DNA from: Aradus depressus
Taxonomy: Eukaryota > Arthropoda > Insecta > Hemiptera > Aradidae
Assembly (NCBI GenBank): GCA_963662175.1
Contig: OY759221.1
Location: 1,364,001 to 1,428,000 of the forward strand
Reading direction: 5' to 3'
Length of the DNA: 64,000 nt
Part shown: positions 53,946 through 64,000 of the stretch, in pieces
Numbering within the stretch: position 1 is the stretch's first letter
Layout of the letters: each line of letters opens with the position of its first letter
The notes under the pieces: model-generated
Told to the model about the DNA's origin: nothing
Databases searched by the model: none
Seen by the model: the letters and a program-made list of their open reading frames with translations, nothing else
Translations under genes and position numbers: made by a program

Positions 53946-54500
53946 TCACCGCGAATGTACCTACTTCCCCTGCTATACGAAGCATTGCCACAAATTTTAC
54001 GTTGCATTTTCACATTTTTCCTGATTTTAATAATGAAAAGAAAATTTCGTTTTTGTCTAGAAACAATATATCGATATGAACATTATGTGTATACAAAGCT
54101 TCATAAGGACAAGTTGATTTTCAGCCAAATCGCTCAAAGGAAGGGGGGGGGGGGGGGATTTACACAAGATCGCCATTAACTGCAATGAATGTAACGAAAC
54201 AAAATTTCATATGCAAATCCAAATTTCTTGGTGAAAAGGAATCGTTTTACGTACCTATTCCGTTGTCTAAATAGTATTTTCAGGGTTTCCAATGTTCTGG
54301 GTAGATTATTGCCCCTATTGTCGATACAACGCAAGTTAGTGGAATGTTTGAGTTGACATGCCATCCCGATCTCAGAGCCCTGTTTCTCTTAGGGCCATTT
54401 GGCGGTAAATCAAAAGGAGACTTTCTTATGGGGTTGAGGATCCACATATAACTTCAGTTGGTCAGAAAACATGAAATCCCGGTTAATTTTTGACCGTATA
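53946..54500. repeat. R-repeat fragments, both orientations
   Basis: 'atcaccgcgaatgtacctac' starts it in plus orientation. 'gattttcagccaaatcgctc' with a G run at about 54140 follows in minus orientation. 54500-54920 has nothing recognised. Confidence 0.5.
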
Positions 54501-54924
54501 TAACTTGCTCTGTAGGGGGTATATTTTGGGCGGGAAACATATTATCTTTTCACCAAACTAACATCTAACTGTCAAGTTATTGAATGTTGCTGTCGCACTT
54601 TCAGACAAACTATTCGTACATTGAGTCGAGGTGATTACGGTGTCTGTTATACAACAGACCGGTTGTGAAATAAATCCTGCAAACAGCTCCCCCCCACCCA
54701 GACTAATTCTAATCAACTAATTTGTTACGTTGTTATTGTTTTTGTGTAACACAACAAAAAACTAAAACTAATTTCATAATTAGCTACTTACCGATACTGT
54801 TTCCTTCTTGTACCCGCTCCGTGTATTAATTCGCTCCGATGATGTTTATCAGAAAATGGCCTCAAAATAAAAGAAAATGCTCTAATATAATTAATAAAGA
54901 TGTTTGCTAGCGACTGTAGAATTC

Positions 54925-55549
54925 AAAATTCTGGGGGTATTGAGGGTCAGTCAATGAAGAAAATACTATTCAAATGCCAACGTTTCGATATATTTCATAT
55001 CATCATCAGGGCCTAACAAACATGGGGGTATCAAGATTAGAAAAATATAATGGGTGATCGATTAAAATTATATATAGGTACATAAATATACATTCACTCA
55101 TACAACTCCACATAAATACAAATATACATCCTAATACATTCACATACATATACACATTGATGAACAACAAGGAAACTTACTATGAATATAGATGGTTGAG
55201 GAGAAGGCATGAAGACTGTGAGGTCTTACGTTCAACTAAGGTTACGTTCAACTCACAGTCTTCATGCCTTCTCCTCAACCATCTATATTCATAGTAAGTT
55301 TCCTTGTTGTTCATCAATGTGTATATGTATGTGAATGTATTAGGATGTATATTTGTATTTATGTGGAGTTGTATGAGTGAATGTATATTTATGTACCTAT
55401 ATATAATTTTAATCGATCACCCATTATATTTTTCTAATCTTGATACCCCCATGTTTGTTAGGCCCTGATGATGATATGAAATATATCGAAACGTTGGCAT
55501 TTGAATAGTATTTTCTTCATTGACTGACCCTCAATACCCCCAGAATTTT
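54925..55549. repeat. 625-bp hairpin, 298-bp arms, PLE-like end
   Basis: Arms 54925-55222 and 55252-55549 appear perfectly complementary, with a 29-base spacer containing 'acgttcaact' twice. Each arm holds a PLE-type end with a hammerhead-like motif (54976-55012 minus, 55462-55498 plus). Two identical ends are joined head to head. Perfect arms imply a recent origin or gene conversion. Confidence 0.95.
55462..55498 (+). ncRNA. Hammerhead-like motif in hairpin right arm
   Basis: Stem I GCC/GGC, core CUGAUGA, unpaired U, stem II GAUAU-GAAAU-AUAUC, GAAA, palindromic stem III ACGU, then U. A mirror copy lies at 54976-55012 on the minus strand. Stem sequences differ from the other motifs while pairing is kept. 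Confidence 0.45.
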
Positions 55550-56260
55550 ATAATTAATAAAACTATTTTTCCAATTCATGGTGAATACTTTTTAGTCATA
55601 AAAATGATATTGTATACATATATATATATATATATTGATATTGTTTATTATGTTTTACATATAATAATAAGTATTTAGACGAGGAAAGAATTAAATGTTG
55701 AAAATGCTCGCATGGGCAAAGCGTTAATCGACGTATAAGTAATAAATATATTTGAGAGACCGTAAGTTAATTGTTGTTAATCAACCATCTTTATCTATTA
55801 AAGTTACAAATGAAGGACGTCCTTTCTCCATGATAATTTGACTTGACCACATTCTGAAAATATAAGTCGCCCCGCCCCATATATATATATACTTAAAAGT
55901 ACAGGATCACATTTTAAGTTGTTGCGGTATTTTGTAATAACTATGGGAATGGTGAGAGAGTTTACGCAAAGAGACTCCAGTAGATGTAGTGTGTTCCTTA
56001 TTTGCTCCTTGGCCCGGGCAACCTTCCCAGATATGCTAACGTCTGCAGAGATGTGGTTGACCTTGATAACAGCTAAGAACAAGCTGTGTTTCTGTGACCC
56101 GGAACAAGTTACCAAAACATAACATTTTTCACGTGCCTAAGGCGAGTATCTATCTCTAACGCATTATTCAATATCTGGTGGATTGTGGTTCCTTGGATGT
56201 TAAAAAAAAAAAAAAAAAATGGCTCAATGTGAATAAGAAAACGCCAGATACGAGTAACAA
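55550..56260. other. No gene seen
   Basis: Contains (TA)n near 55615-55635. The open frame at 55804-56115 (minus) has no domain. A run of A at 56200-56219. Confidence 0.4.
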
Positions 56261-56269
56261 TACTCTAAC

Positions 56270-56345
56270 GAGTAGCTGAGATGGCGTATGCGCAGGACCG
56301 AGCTGAGATGGTACATGCGCAGGACCGAGCGCAGAGCGGTATCTC
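56270..56345. repeat. Short direct duplication
   Basis: 'gctgagatggcgtatgcgca' and 'gctgagatggtacatgcgca', each followed by 'ggaccgagc', lie about 30 bp apart in a small GC-rich island. Confidence 0.6.
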
Positions 56346-56527
56346 GCCTTCTCTCAGCTATTTATTATTATTTAATATAATTTTATAACACCCAAACTTT
56401 GAAATAAAAGAAAAGTATATTAAAATAATAAAAAAATTGGGGGGAAAAAATGAAATTTGGACATGTTCCATTAAAAAAATAATATAGGACCCCAGTGCTT
56501 GGACAAAATTTTAAAAATGCATAATAA

Positions 56528-57107
56528 ATGATAACATTTAATGTGTTGCCCAGGTAGTAAATTACATTAGTAACCATCTCTCTGTTAGTTACGTATTATT
56601 TGAAGCTAAAATGATAACATTTAATGTGTTGCCCAGGTAGTAAATTACATTAGTAACCATCTCTCTGTTAGTTACGTATTATTTGAAGCTAAAATGATAA
56701 CATTTAATGTGTTGCCCAGGTAGTAAATTACATTAGTAACCATCTCTCTGTTAGTTACGTATTATTTGAAGCTAAAATGATAACATTTAATGTGTTGCCC
56801 AGGTAGTAAATTACATTAGTAACCATCTCTCTGTTAGTTACGTATTATTTGAAGCTAAAATGATAACATTTAATGTGTTGCCCAGGTAGTAAATTACATT
56901 AGTAACCATCTCTCTGTTAGTTACGTATTATTTGAAGCTAAAATGATAACATTTAATGTGTTGCCCAGGTAGTAAATTACATTAGTAACCATCTCTCTGT
57001 TAGTTACGTATTATTTGAAGCTAAAATGATAACATTTAATGTGTTGCCCAGGTAGTAAATTACATTAGTAACCATCTCTCTGTTAGTTACGTATTATTTG
57101 AAGCTAA
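56528..57107. repeat. 83-bp tandem array
   Basis: Seven near-identical units containing 'atgataacatttaatgtgtt', 'gcccaggtagtaaattac' and 'gttagttacgtattatttga'. No coding content. Confidence 0.95.
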
Positions 57108-58058
57108 ACATATACATATATGTATTTATTGATTCCTAGTTTATTATAATATGAAATATTTATAAATAAGAATATTTTACTGTAAAATACACTACGTTTA
57201 CCTGGATAAGTAAAGCAACAAGCTTACAACAATACGAGGTGTGGTGCTCGGAAATAAGGTGGCTAATTTGTTAAAGTGTTACCTTGTAAACTCTTAGAAC
57301 ATAACTGAAATGAATTTATTGCAATTTTGAATAAGCTTTTGGCACTTGAAATATGTATAATAAGTCAAATCTAAATGATATTTTCTTTTAAGTGTTTTAA
57401 AATTTGGCGTGCAAATGCACAACTAATTGTATAATCTGAAGACAGGGATAATAGGGGAAGGTTCGACGACTTTCTCGGAGGGGGTCGCATATTACCGCAC
57501 GAGCGGGATCCGACTCAGTGATTAGAGAGAAAGTAAATTTGAGGCCTGTGAATGAGTGGATACTTGGAAAAGAGGCTCAGGTTTTCGCTTTTCAAGAGCT
57601 CTTCACAGACAAGGACGATTTTCAAGAAGAAAGCTGCCACGTGACCTGATGAACGCCCACTCCACTGAAAACTACTCTGAAGAATGTCATTTTTCAAGTT
57701 AGATGTGTTCGCTTCGCCTCAACTTTTACACACTAAAGTATAACTTAGTGCAAAGAGTGCAGAATGATGGTGCGTGGTCGGCAGGACACTACCTTGGTGA
57801 GACCCTCAACAATGATCTGTATTTCATTCTGTAGGAAGGTTCGCTGGTGATACTGACACATATCGCCAGGTTGCGGTGAATGTTGAATTAAATAAACAGT
57901 TATATTACGTTAAATATAAGTAGAGCGGCTATTGCGCACATTCACCGGTCAATGTCCAAATTACCAATTAGGTTGGTGCTATGGTTACTTCAGGAAAGCC
58001 TGTACCGCTTCACTAAAAGTATCACAACTGTATCATACATCCCGAGGGATACTATTTC
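57108..58058. other. No gene recognised
   Basis: 57470-57720 is somewhat GC-richer with short open frames on both strands, none with a domain. Confidence 0.3.
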
Positions 58059-58607
58059 GACCCTCCTGCCGGTACTTTTAGTGACAGGTTTTATAACTTA
58101 TAACAGCGCTGCTACAGACGACCCTCCTGCCGGTACTTTTAGTGACCAGTTTTATAACTTATAACAGCGCTGCTACAGACGACCCTCCTGCCGGTACTTT
58201 TAGTGACAGGTTTTATGACTTATAACAGCGCTGCTACAGACGACCCTCCTGCCGGTACTTTTAGTGACAGGTTTTATAACTTATAACAGCGCTGCTACAG
58301 ACGACCCTCCTGCCGGTACTTTTAGTGACAGGTTTTATAACTTATAACAGCGCTGCTACAGACGACCCTCCTGCCGGTACTTTTAGTGACAGGTTTTATA
58401 ACTTATAACAGCGCTGCTACAGACGACCCTCCTGCCGGTACTTTTAGTGACAGGTTTTATAACTTATAACAGCGCTGCTACAGACGACCCTCCTGCCGGT
58501 ACTTTTAGTGACAGGTTTTATAACTTATAACAGCGCTGCTACAGACGACCCTCCTGCCGGTACTTTTAGTGACAGGTTTTATAACTTATAACAGCGCTGC
58601 TACAGAC
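58059..58607. repeat. 61-bp tandem array
   Basis: Nine units starting 'gaccctcctgccggtacttt', almost perfect (one 'gaccag', one 'tatgac'). Flanking 'tgtaccgcttcactaaaagt' just upstream (about 58000) is an inverted echo of the unit's 'ggtacttttagtga'. 58608-59300 after it has no gene. Confidence 0.95.
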
Positions 58608-59304
58608 GACCTTTGTCTTCATCTTTTATTCCATTTCCAATTTCCGAATTGAATGACGTACAAATAATGTTTTGCAGTTTCTCTGAAGTAGTTGCCATGA
58701 TATCTGCCATGATTGTTGAGATGTTATTAACTTCTGTCTTTTACACAACATATTCTTACAGATCCTGGCCACTCACCAGACTGTTGACATATTTTCTTGT
58801 GATGCCCGGACAAACAGACACAAATTTTGGCTAGGCCTCTCATTAAATGCTAATATTCCTGTTTCATGTCAGTATGCTAATTCTCCTATTGTTTCTTCTT
58901 CTGTTGTTCCTATTTATATTGTCATTATCCTAAGAAATACAAATAAAATAACCTGTCTACCTATTTATAACATCTGCTTAAGATTTGAAGGTTTGAATTT
59001 TAAATTTTTAATTGTCATCAACCTGACAAAAAAAATCAAAATCTCAAATAATTATATCCAATTATTTAGCATCCTTAGATACATTTCCGTTTCCAATTTA
59101 CGAATGAATAACAAACATTTTTTTCACTGAATAGTTATCACATACATATAATTGTATATAATTACAACTTTTTATAGGTATATATAATATATGCTGACTA
59201 ATTTATAAAATTACAATATTATTTTGTTAATTATTACTTCCCCAGCTCTACCAATTATAGGGGAAGTTATTTAATCAGTCAGACATTAATAATAATAAAC
59301 TAAC

Positions 59305-59405
59305 TTAATAATAATAAACTTATTTTTTTTTAAATATTGTTTATTCTACAAAACAAAATATACAAAATCTTCCAGTTTTTGGTATTACACTATCATGAGG
59401 CTTTC
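59305..59405 (-). mobile_element. PLE 3'-end fragment, decayed hammerhead-like motif
   Basis: Begins like the PLE terminus ('aaacttattttttt...aaatattgtttatt'). About 60 bp in, the minus strand reads CUCAUGA, AGU...ACC, AAAA, ACUGG, a decayed form of the motif at 31985-32034 in the same place relative to the end. A C run lies at 59450-59469. Confidence 0.6.
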
Positions 59406-59599
59406 TCATAAATATAAGGGAGGGAGGGGTTGGAATTTGAACTAGGATCCCCCCCCCCCCCCCCCCCCACTCACAGTTAGCTATTTGTGAGTTCTGAAAT
59501 ATTTTCTTCCAATAACAGTGGCTAAACTGAAATTAAAGACAACATATTAAATTCTAACGTAATTTATATTTGATATCCGTGAAATAATGTTTGTGTATT

Positions 59600-60385
59600 T
59601 ATATGCTTACAGCTAGTATGTGCCTTGCAACGGCGGACACCACAGCTACTTCCTGAGGTTGTATTCAGGGACAGGAAGTGTGCCAGCCAATGGTTCTGAT
59701 AACCGATCCTGTAATGAATGACGTGGATGGTGTACAACATGGGTCCTCTTCCACCAGACCTAAACAACAAAACAAAAGAAAGTCGCCGGTGTATCACCGA
59801 CAGTGTACTACCCCACCACGGATTAATCAATTATGTTTTCCCTCTACCTCCAAAACCAATCTCATTTGGGCAATATTTGAATTGCTTAGTCCTTTCTGAA
59901 TCCTGATACTAAATTTTGTGTCGATACATTAATTACATCGGCAGTTGTCAGTTTATTTGAGTCGAGCCCCCTTCTCTAATACCCTTGGCCTTCAGGAATA
60001 CTACATGTGAAATTTCATGATAATCCGACCATTAGTTAATGAGCTACCGGTATCCTTATATTTAGACCTACCCTCACAACCCCCTCTCCCGTTCAAAATT
60101 TTTAGCCGTCACACACTCTATTTTTCTCTTTGGCCTTCAGGAATACTGCATGTGAAATTTCATGATTATCCGACCATTAGTTAATGAGCTAGCACTATAT
60201 TTATACTTAGCCCCCCCCCCCCCCCCCCACAACTCCCCCTCCAGTTCAAAATTTTGAGACGCCACATAGCCTATTATTCAATCGGGGTCAAAAGGATGCT
60301 ACATGTGGAGTATCATAAAGATCCGTCCAGCGGTTTGGGTGTGATGCTGGAACAAACCCACAAAAACCCCGTTTCAGCATCACTA
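59600..60385. repeat. Composite of 65-bp unit, R repeat and 145-bp units
   Basis: A single 65-bp-type unit (59605-59640), an R start ('gtatcaccgacagtgtacta', 59790), then 'ggccttcaggaatactacat' blocks (two 145-bp units) ending 'agatccgtccagcggtttgg'. The same modules occur together at 1-1430, so they travel as one element. Confidence 0.7.
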
Positions 60386-60469
60386 ATATAGATTTCAATA
60401 TTTTTTCTTTTTTAATTGAAAATGTTTTCACTTTTGTCAGCAAGTAGCACGTCCTTTACTTCCTCCGCC

Positions 60470-60920
60470 ATTCGAAATATCGACGGAGTTATGTATTCGG
60501 GCAAAAATTCGATGCGGAGTTTTCAACGGAATGTTTCATGTTTTCCGACCTCTACATTCCAAATATGAAAAAAAATGTCTATGTGTGCCTATGAACACGA
60601 TAACTCCCGGTAGAATGAATGTAGAATGGTAGAATGAAACACAACATTTTATATCTAAATCCAGAACCCTCTACCGACGACACCTATTGTTTTTCAGCCA
60701 AATCTGCCAAATGAGAGGGGAGAGGCTTAACTCGAAAACCTTAACAACTGCCGATCTATTGAATTTATTGACAGAACATTTGGTATGGGGATTTAGGAGC
60801 CCCTGTGTAGTCAACTGTTGAATATTTGCGCAAACGGTCGACTGGTTTTGGAGAGGGAGCCAAAAGTGATTAATTCGTTCTGGGGAAGCACATTGCCGGT
60901 GATTCACCGACGACTTTTTT
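60470..60920 (-). repeat. Dispersed R repeat, near-complete
   Basis: From 'attcgatgcggagttttcaa' through 'gataactcccggtagaatga', 'ttttcagccaaatctgcca' and 'actgccgatctattgaattt' to 'gtgattcaccgacgac' at 60917. This fixes both ends of the family at about 450 bp. Confidence 0.8.
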
Positions 60921-61049
60921 TTTCAATCATATGTATAAGGGTCGTATATAAGGGTAGTTACAAGGAACCTTATTGTTGAATGTTACCTAAATATATCTGT
61001 AGTAATAAACCTAGTTACCTTCCTTCTGTTTTGGTAGATTAGCTCTTCT

Positions 61050-61165
61050 TTAGCTTGTCCGGCTATCTACAGGTGGCCACCCATATCTGGCTCAGCCTGG
61101 TAGAACTCAAACCACAGACCATGGCGCAAGTAGACAGGCATGCTAACCACCTACCATGCCGAGGT
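61050..61165 (-). mobile_element. Possible third tRNA-like SINE head
   Basis: The minus strand has CTCGGCATGGTAGGTGGTTAGCATGCC, then CATGGTCTGTGGTTTGAGTTC, resembling A- and B-box spacing of a tRNA with a weak B box. Only one copy is seen in this window. Confidence 0.4.
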
Positions 61166-61274
61166 GAGGTTCTCGACCCCAATTAATGCTTTCATCTATT
61201 GAACATCCAATCAGGTGGCGATATCTACCGGCTAGTTGCACCACTTCACATGAAACACAACCAGGAAAAAAATT

Positions 61275-61640
61275 ATAATTCGTCGGTGAAACACCGCGAT
61301 ATATCGAACTTCCCTCAACGCGAATTAACTAACATCGCGATGTATCGTACTTCCCCCAACGCGAATTAACTAACTTTCGCTCTACCCAAAAACGCTAATA
61401 ACTGTCCATGTAATGAATATTTCAACACTGGAGAGGATTGAGAGGTCCTCGTGTAAGTCAACTATTGATTTTTAGCCAAAACGTTGAATTGTGGTTTCGG
61501 AGGGAGAGCGAATACCTTGTTGGTAAATTCGAGCTGGGGAAGTACATTTTTGGAGATTCAGGGGGCCGGATAACAAGAATTTCAGGTCACAATTCAGCAT
61601 GGAATTTCTGAAGGTTACATGACTTCCCGCATACTGAGTC
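61275..61640. repeat. R-repeat copies in opposing orientation
   Basis: 'attcgtcggtgaaacaccgc' and a near-duplicate 'gcgatrtatcg(a/t)acttccc' are in plus orientation. 'aactgtccatgtaatgaata' to 'gggagagcgaataccttg' is in minus orientation. Confidence 0.65.
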
Positions 61641-63095
61641 TGAATAGTGGTATATTTTCGATACCTTAGTATTGTTTTTATTATTATTATTATTTCATTC
61701 CGTGCGAGCCCCACATGGAATATCTAAAAACCCTTGCCGCCCCCCTGGGCGACTTAGAGAGTGGTTTTAAGGACTCTCCTAAAGCTGATGTTAAGTTGGT
61801 ACCAGGAGCTGGACCTGAAGAGAACCAGACCTGCTTCACGGTGACAGGGGGCCTACGGCTTTCTAGAGAGACTCGACCCAGGGAAAGTGGTCCATACACC
61901 TCGATCAAGATGGGGAACCACCGTCAATCTACTTCCCCACCTCAAATCATCTTTGTAAATAAGTGATGGCTGTCTATACATTGGATATTTTAAAAACTAT
62001 TTTCGGATTTTATCAGTTCCAGGTCTCTAAGACTATTACAATCGGTTTTGAAGTAGAAAACATCATTGGCCGCACCGAGTTGTGGCATCAGGATCCTTGG
62101 TCAAACAAAACATGGCAGAATTTCAAATGCAACATTATAAGCCACAGCCGGATGCTAATGTTATTAGTAGTTAGGCCATGAACCAACCACGTCCAATGAC
62201 GCCATCTCCCCTCGCCAGGCAGCGCGGGCCGAAGTTGCGTATAAAATTAATAGTGCTGCGCGGCCTCTCTCGGTAATATCTCGACATCGAGACCAGCTAC
62301 AGATCTGTGGGACCACTCGTTTGATTTGTAATCCCGAGTTCTGCAATATTAAACTGATAATAGACACGTACACGATACACTTTGAGAGAACCGTAGGGAA
62401 AATGTGTTGCGAGTTTACTAACTTCGGAATGTCGCTTCATATGAAGAGAAAATATAATAATTGGCTAAACATTCGTCAAAAAAAGGAAATAACAAAGAAT
62501 AATGAAGAAAACATTGTCCAATTCTCGAACGACTTAGGGAATGGAGGCAGCAGCAGAGATAGGCCGCGCGCGGAGTCAACGTAGGCGCCAGTACTTGGAT
62601 GGAAAATGGCAGAGACCATGTTAAAACATTCAAACCCAACACATTCTGGTAACTTAGTGACGTACCGGTGTATCCCTCATACAGCATCCTTAGTGACTTG
62701 CCGGCATCACGGGAAAATGTCTGAACATATCTGAATCAAACTGTATTGACACATCAGACTTACAACTTCTAAGTCTACTTGTCACCTAATAAATGATCCA
62801 CACTTCGGTGGACACAACTCTTTAAACACTATTCTCCGAAAATACATGCTAAAGGACCCGACCAATCCATAATAAACCTTGACAAACTCAACAAAGAGAA
62901 CACGCTACTGTCTATTCAAAAATGATTTTAGTTCAAAAGAAATAACATCACTTAAATTTTAAAAAATTAATTCATAATCAAATAATAGAAAACTGGGTCA
63001 AGTAAACACAGAAAGCAACTATTTACAACATTGTTTTGCATTAACTCAAATATTTACAACGTAACTTACTGATCTCTCAACTATTTAAAATTTGA
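61641..63095. other. No gene recognised
   Basis: 61715-61966 and 62321-62584 are open, but neither shows a domain; the first ends inside an R fragment ('accaccgtcaatctacttcc'). 62200-62300 is a small GC-rich island. Confidence 0.3.
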
Positions 63096-63190
63096 CTAAT
63101 AATTAGTCAAATTAGAAGAAGTTTAGAGTGTCTTAAGTTAGTTTCCATTTGAATAATTATTGTTCAAATGGAAACTAACTTAAGACATTC
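63096..63190. repeat. Two adjacent hairpins
   Basis: 63096-63118 is an almost perfect palindrome (TTTGACTAAT/ATTAGTCAAA). Next to it 'gagtgtcttaagttagtttc' plus 'catttgaa' pairs with 63163-63190 except for one G-U, with a loop of about 9 bases. The second hairpin resembles a small-RNA precursor in size but could be a MITE relic. Confidence 0.7.
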
Positions 63191-63514
63191 TATACAACTG
63201 AATGATGAATCCCTTAACTAACTGAGGTGTCCCCTTAACATTTTTGCAAAATCTGTTAATAAAGGGTAGTTAACCTGCAACAATTTATAGAAAATTCATT
63301 TTTGTCGGAAGGGAACATTTTTTCACAAAGATATAGATAATGTAAAGGTAATAATGAGCTAAACAGTAATTGGAGGCAGGTTCACTTGCCAGAGCTTTGT
63401 GCAGTTATTTGGGACCTTTTTGGTTTCTATAAATCAGATAGGAAAGGGGAAGGTCCTAAATGAGGATGATTCTTTACATATTTCTGATGTGCCTGGCTTG
63501 CAACAGAAGAATAG

Positions 63515-63695
63515 TGACTCAAGAAGTCTGTCTCACTCTCTGCAACTCAAGAAGTTTTTCTCACTCTCTGCAACTCAAGAAGTCTGTCTCACTCTCTGCA
63601 ACTCAAGAAGTCTGTCTCACTCTCTGCAACTCAAGAAGTCTGTCTCACTCTCTGCAACTCAAGAAGTCGGTCTCACTCTCTGCAACTCAAGAACA
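63515..63695. repeat. 28-bp tandem array
   Basis: Six units with 'actcaagaagtctgtctcac' plus 'tctctgca'. Single changes (TTTTTCTC, GTCGGTC) mark two units. It translates to rotating peptides in all frames, so overlapping open frames are artefacts. Confidence 0.95.
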
Positions 63696-63847
63696 TTTCC
63701 CATAATTTCCACACCTCATGACCCCCTTTCATTTATTATAATTTATTCAAAATTAATATTAAAATTAAACTTTCTTTTCTAATTATTCTGTTGCCATCAC
63801 TTCTTGCTGATCCATCCATCCCTTCATCTATACAACTATAAAGAGAA

Positions 63848-64000
63848 AAAAGTCGTCGGTGGATCACCGTCAGGAATACCCAATGTGTGTATCTGCGAAC
63901 AAGATAACTCCCGATAGAATGAATATATCGTCGAGAAATTGTATATGCTTATCCAGAAATGCGACGACACCCGTTGATTCTCAGTCAAATCGGCCGAAGG
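63848..64000. repeat. R-repeat copy, cut by the window end
   Basis: 'aagtcgtcggtggatcaccg' then 'gataactcccgatagaatga', 'gacgacacccgttgattctc' and 'agtcaaatcggccgaagg'. Confidence 0.7.

Noticed and set aside
61715..61966. 83-codon open frame
   Set aside because: It ends within an R-repeat fragment, has no domain and an equal-sized open frame lies on the opposite strand.
63399..63782. 127-codon open frame near the window end
   Set aside because: Most of it is the 28-bp array read in rotating frames; no domain.

Overview
The window looks like nuclear DNA of an arthropod, most likely an insect. It is AT-rich and intron-bearing. It is crowded with eukaryotic transposons: piggyBac, a Tc1/mariner-like element, hAT and pogo MITEs, a GIY-YIG Penelope-like retroelement (PLE), a LINE fragment and tRNA-derived SINEs. 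Bacterial operons, tRNA genes, rRNA genes and CRISPR arrays were not seen. A hemipteran would fit, but the sequence does not prove the order.

The only convincing host genes are three tandem paralogues on the + strand coding for C2H2 zinc-finger array proteins (A 9473-12906, B 15618-19676, C 28229-30511). Each has two coding exons: a 16-base first exon (ATG plus four codons plus one base) and one large exon with an amino-terminal finger and 10 or 11 tandem fingers. Splice phase is identical in all three and a short upstream block is shared, so they are duplicated whole genes rather than alternative 3' exons of one locus. Residues at predicted DNA-contact positions differ widely between copies. 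In A and B, and possibly C, the stop codon falls where an extra finger would begin, and decayed finger sequence follows A and B.

Layout: 1-3300 is tandem and dispersed non-coding repeat. 3512-6887 is a decayed piggyBac element whose intron holds about fifteen 121-bp repeats. 7.0-8.6 kb has SINEs and hairpins. 9.3-30.7 kb is the zinc-finger cluster, with PLE tails and hairpins in and between the genes and a 2-kb mariner-like element at 20284-22282. 31.4-36 kb has a 5'-truncated PLE with a 13-bp target duplication and a LINE 3' end. 36-46 kb has SINEs, a large inverted duplication invaded by a pogo-like and a hAT-like MITE, and another hAT MITE whose empty site lies next to it. 46-64 kb is mostly non-coding, with seven or more tandem arrays, a 625-bp near-perfect hairpin and many copies of one dispersed repeat (called R here).

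Two themes deserve attention. Several PLE-derived ends carry a hammerhead-ribozyme-like core whose stems I, II and III change together between copies. About sixteen separate tandem arrays (periods 15-145 bp) have grown, often from a piece of a transposon or, in gene C, from the coding 3' end itself.
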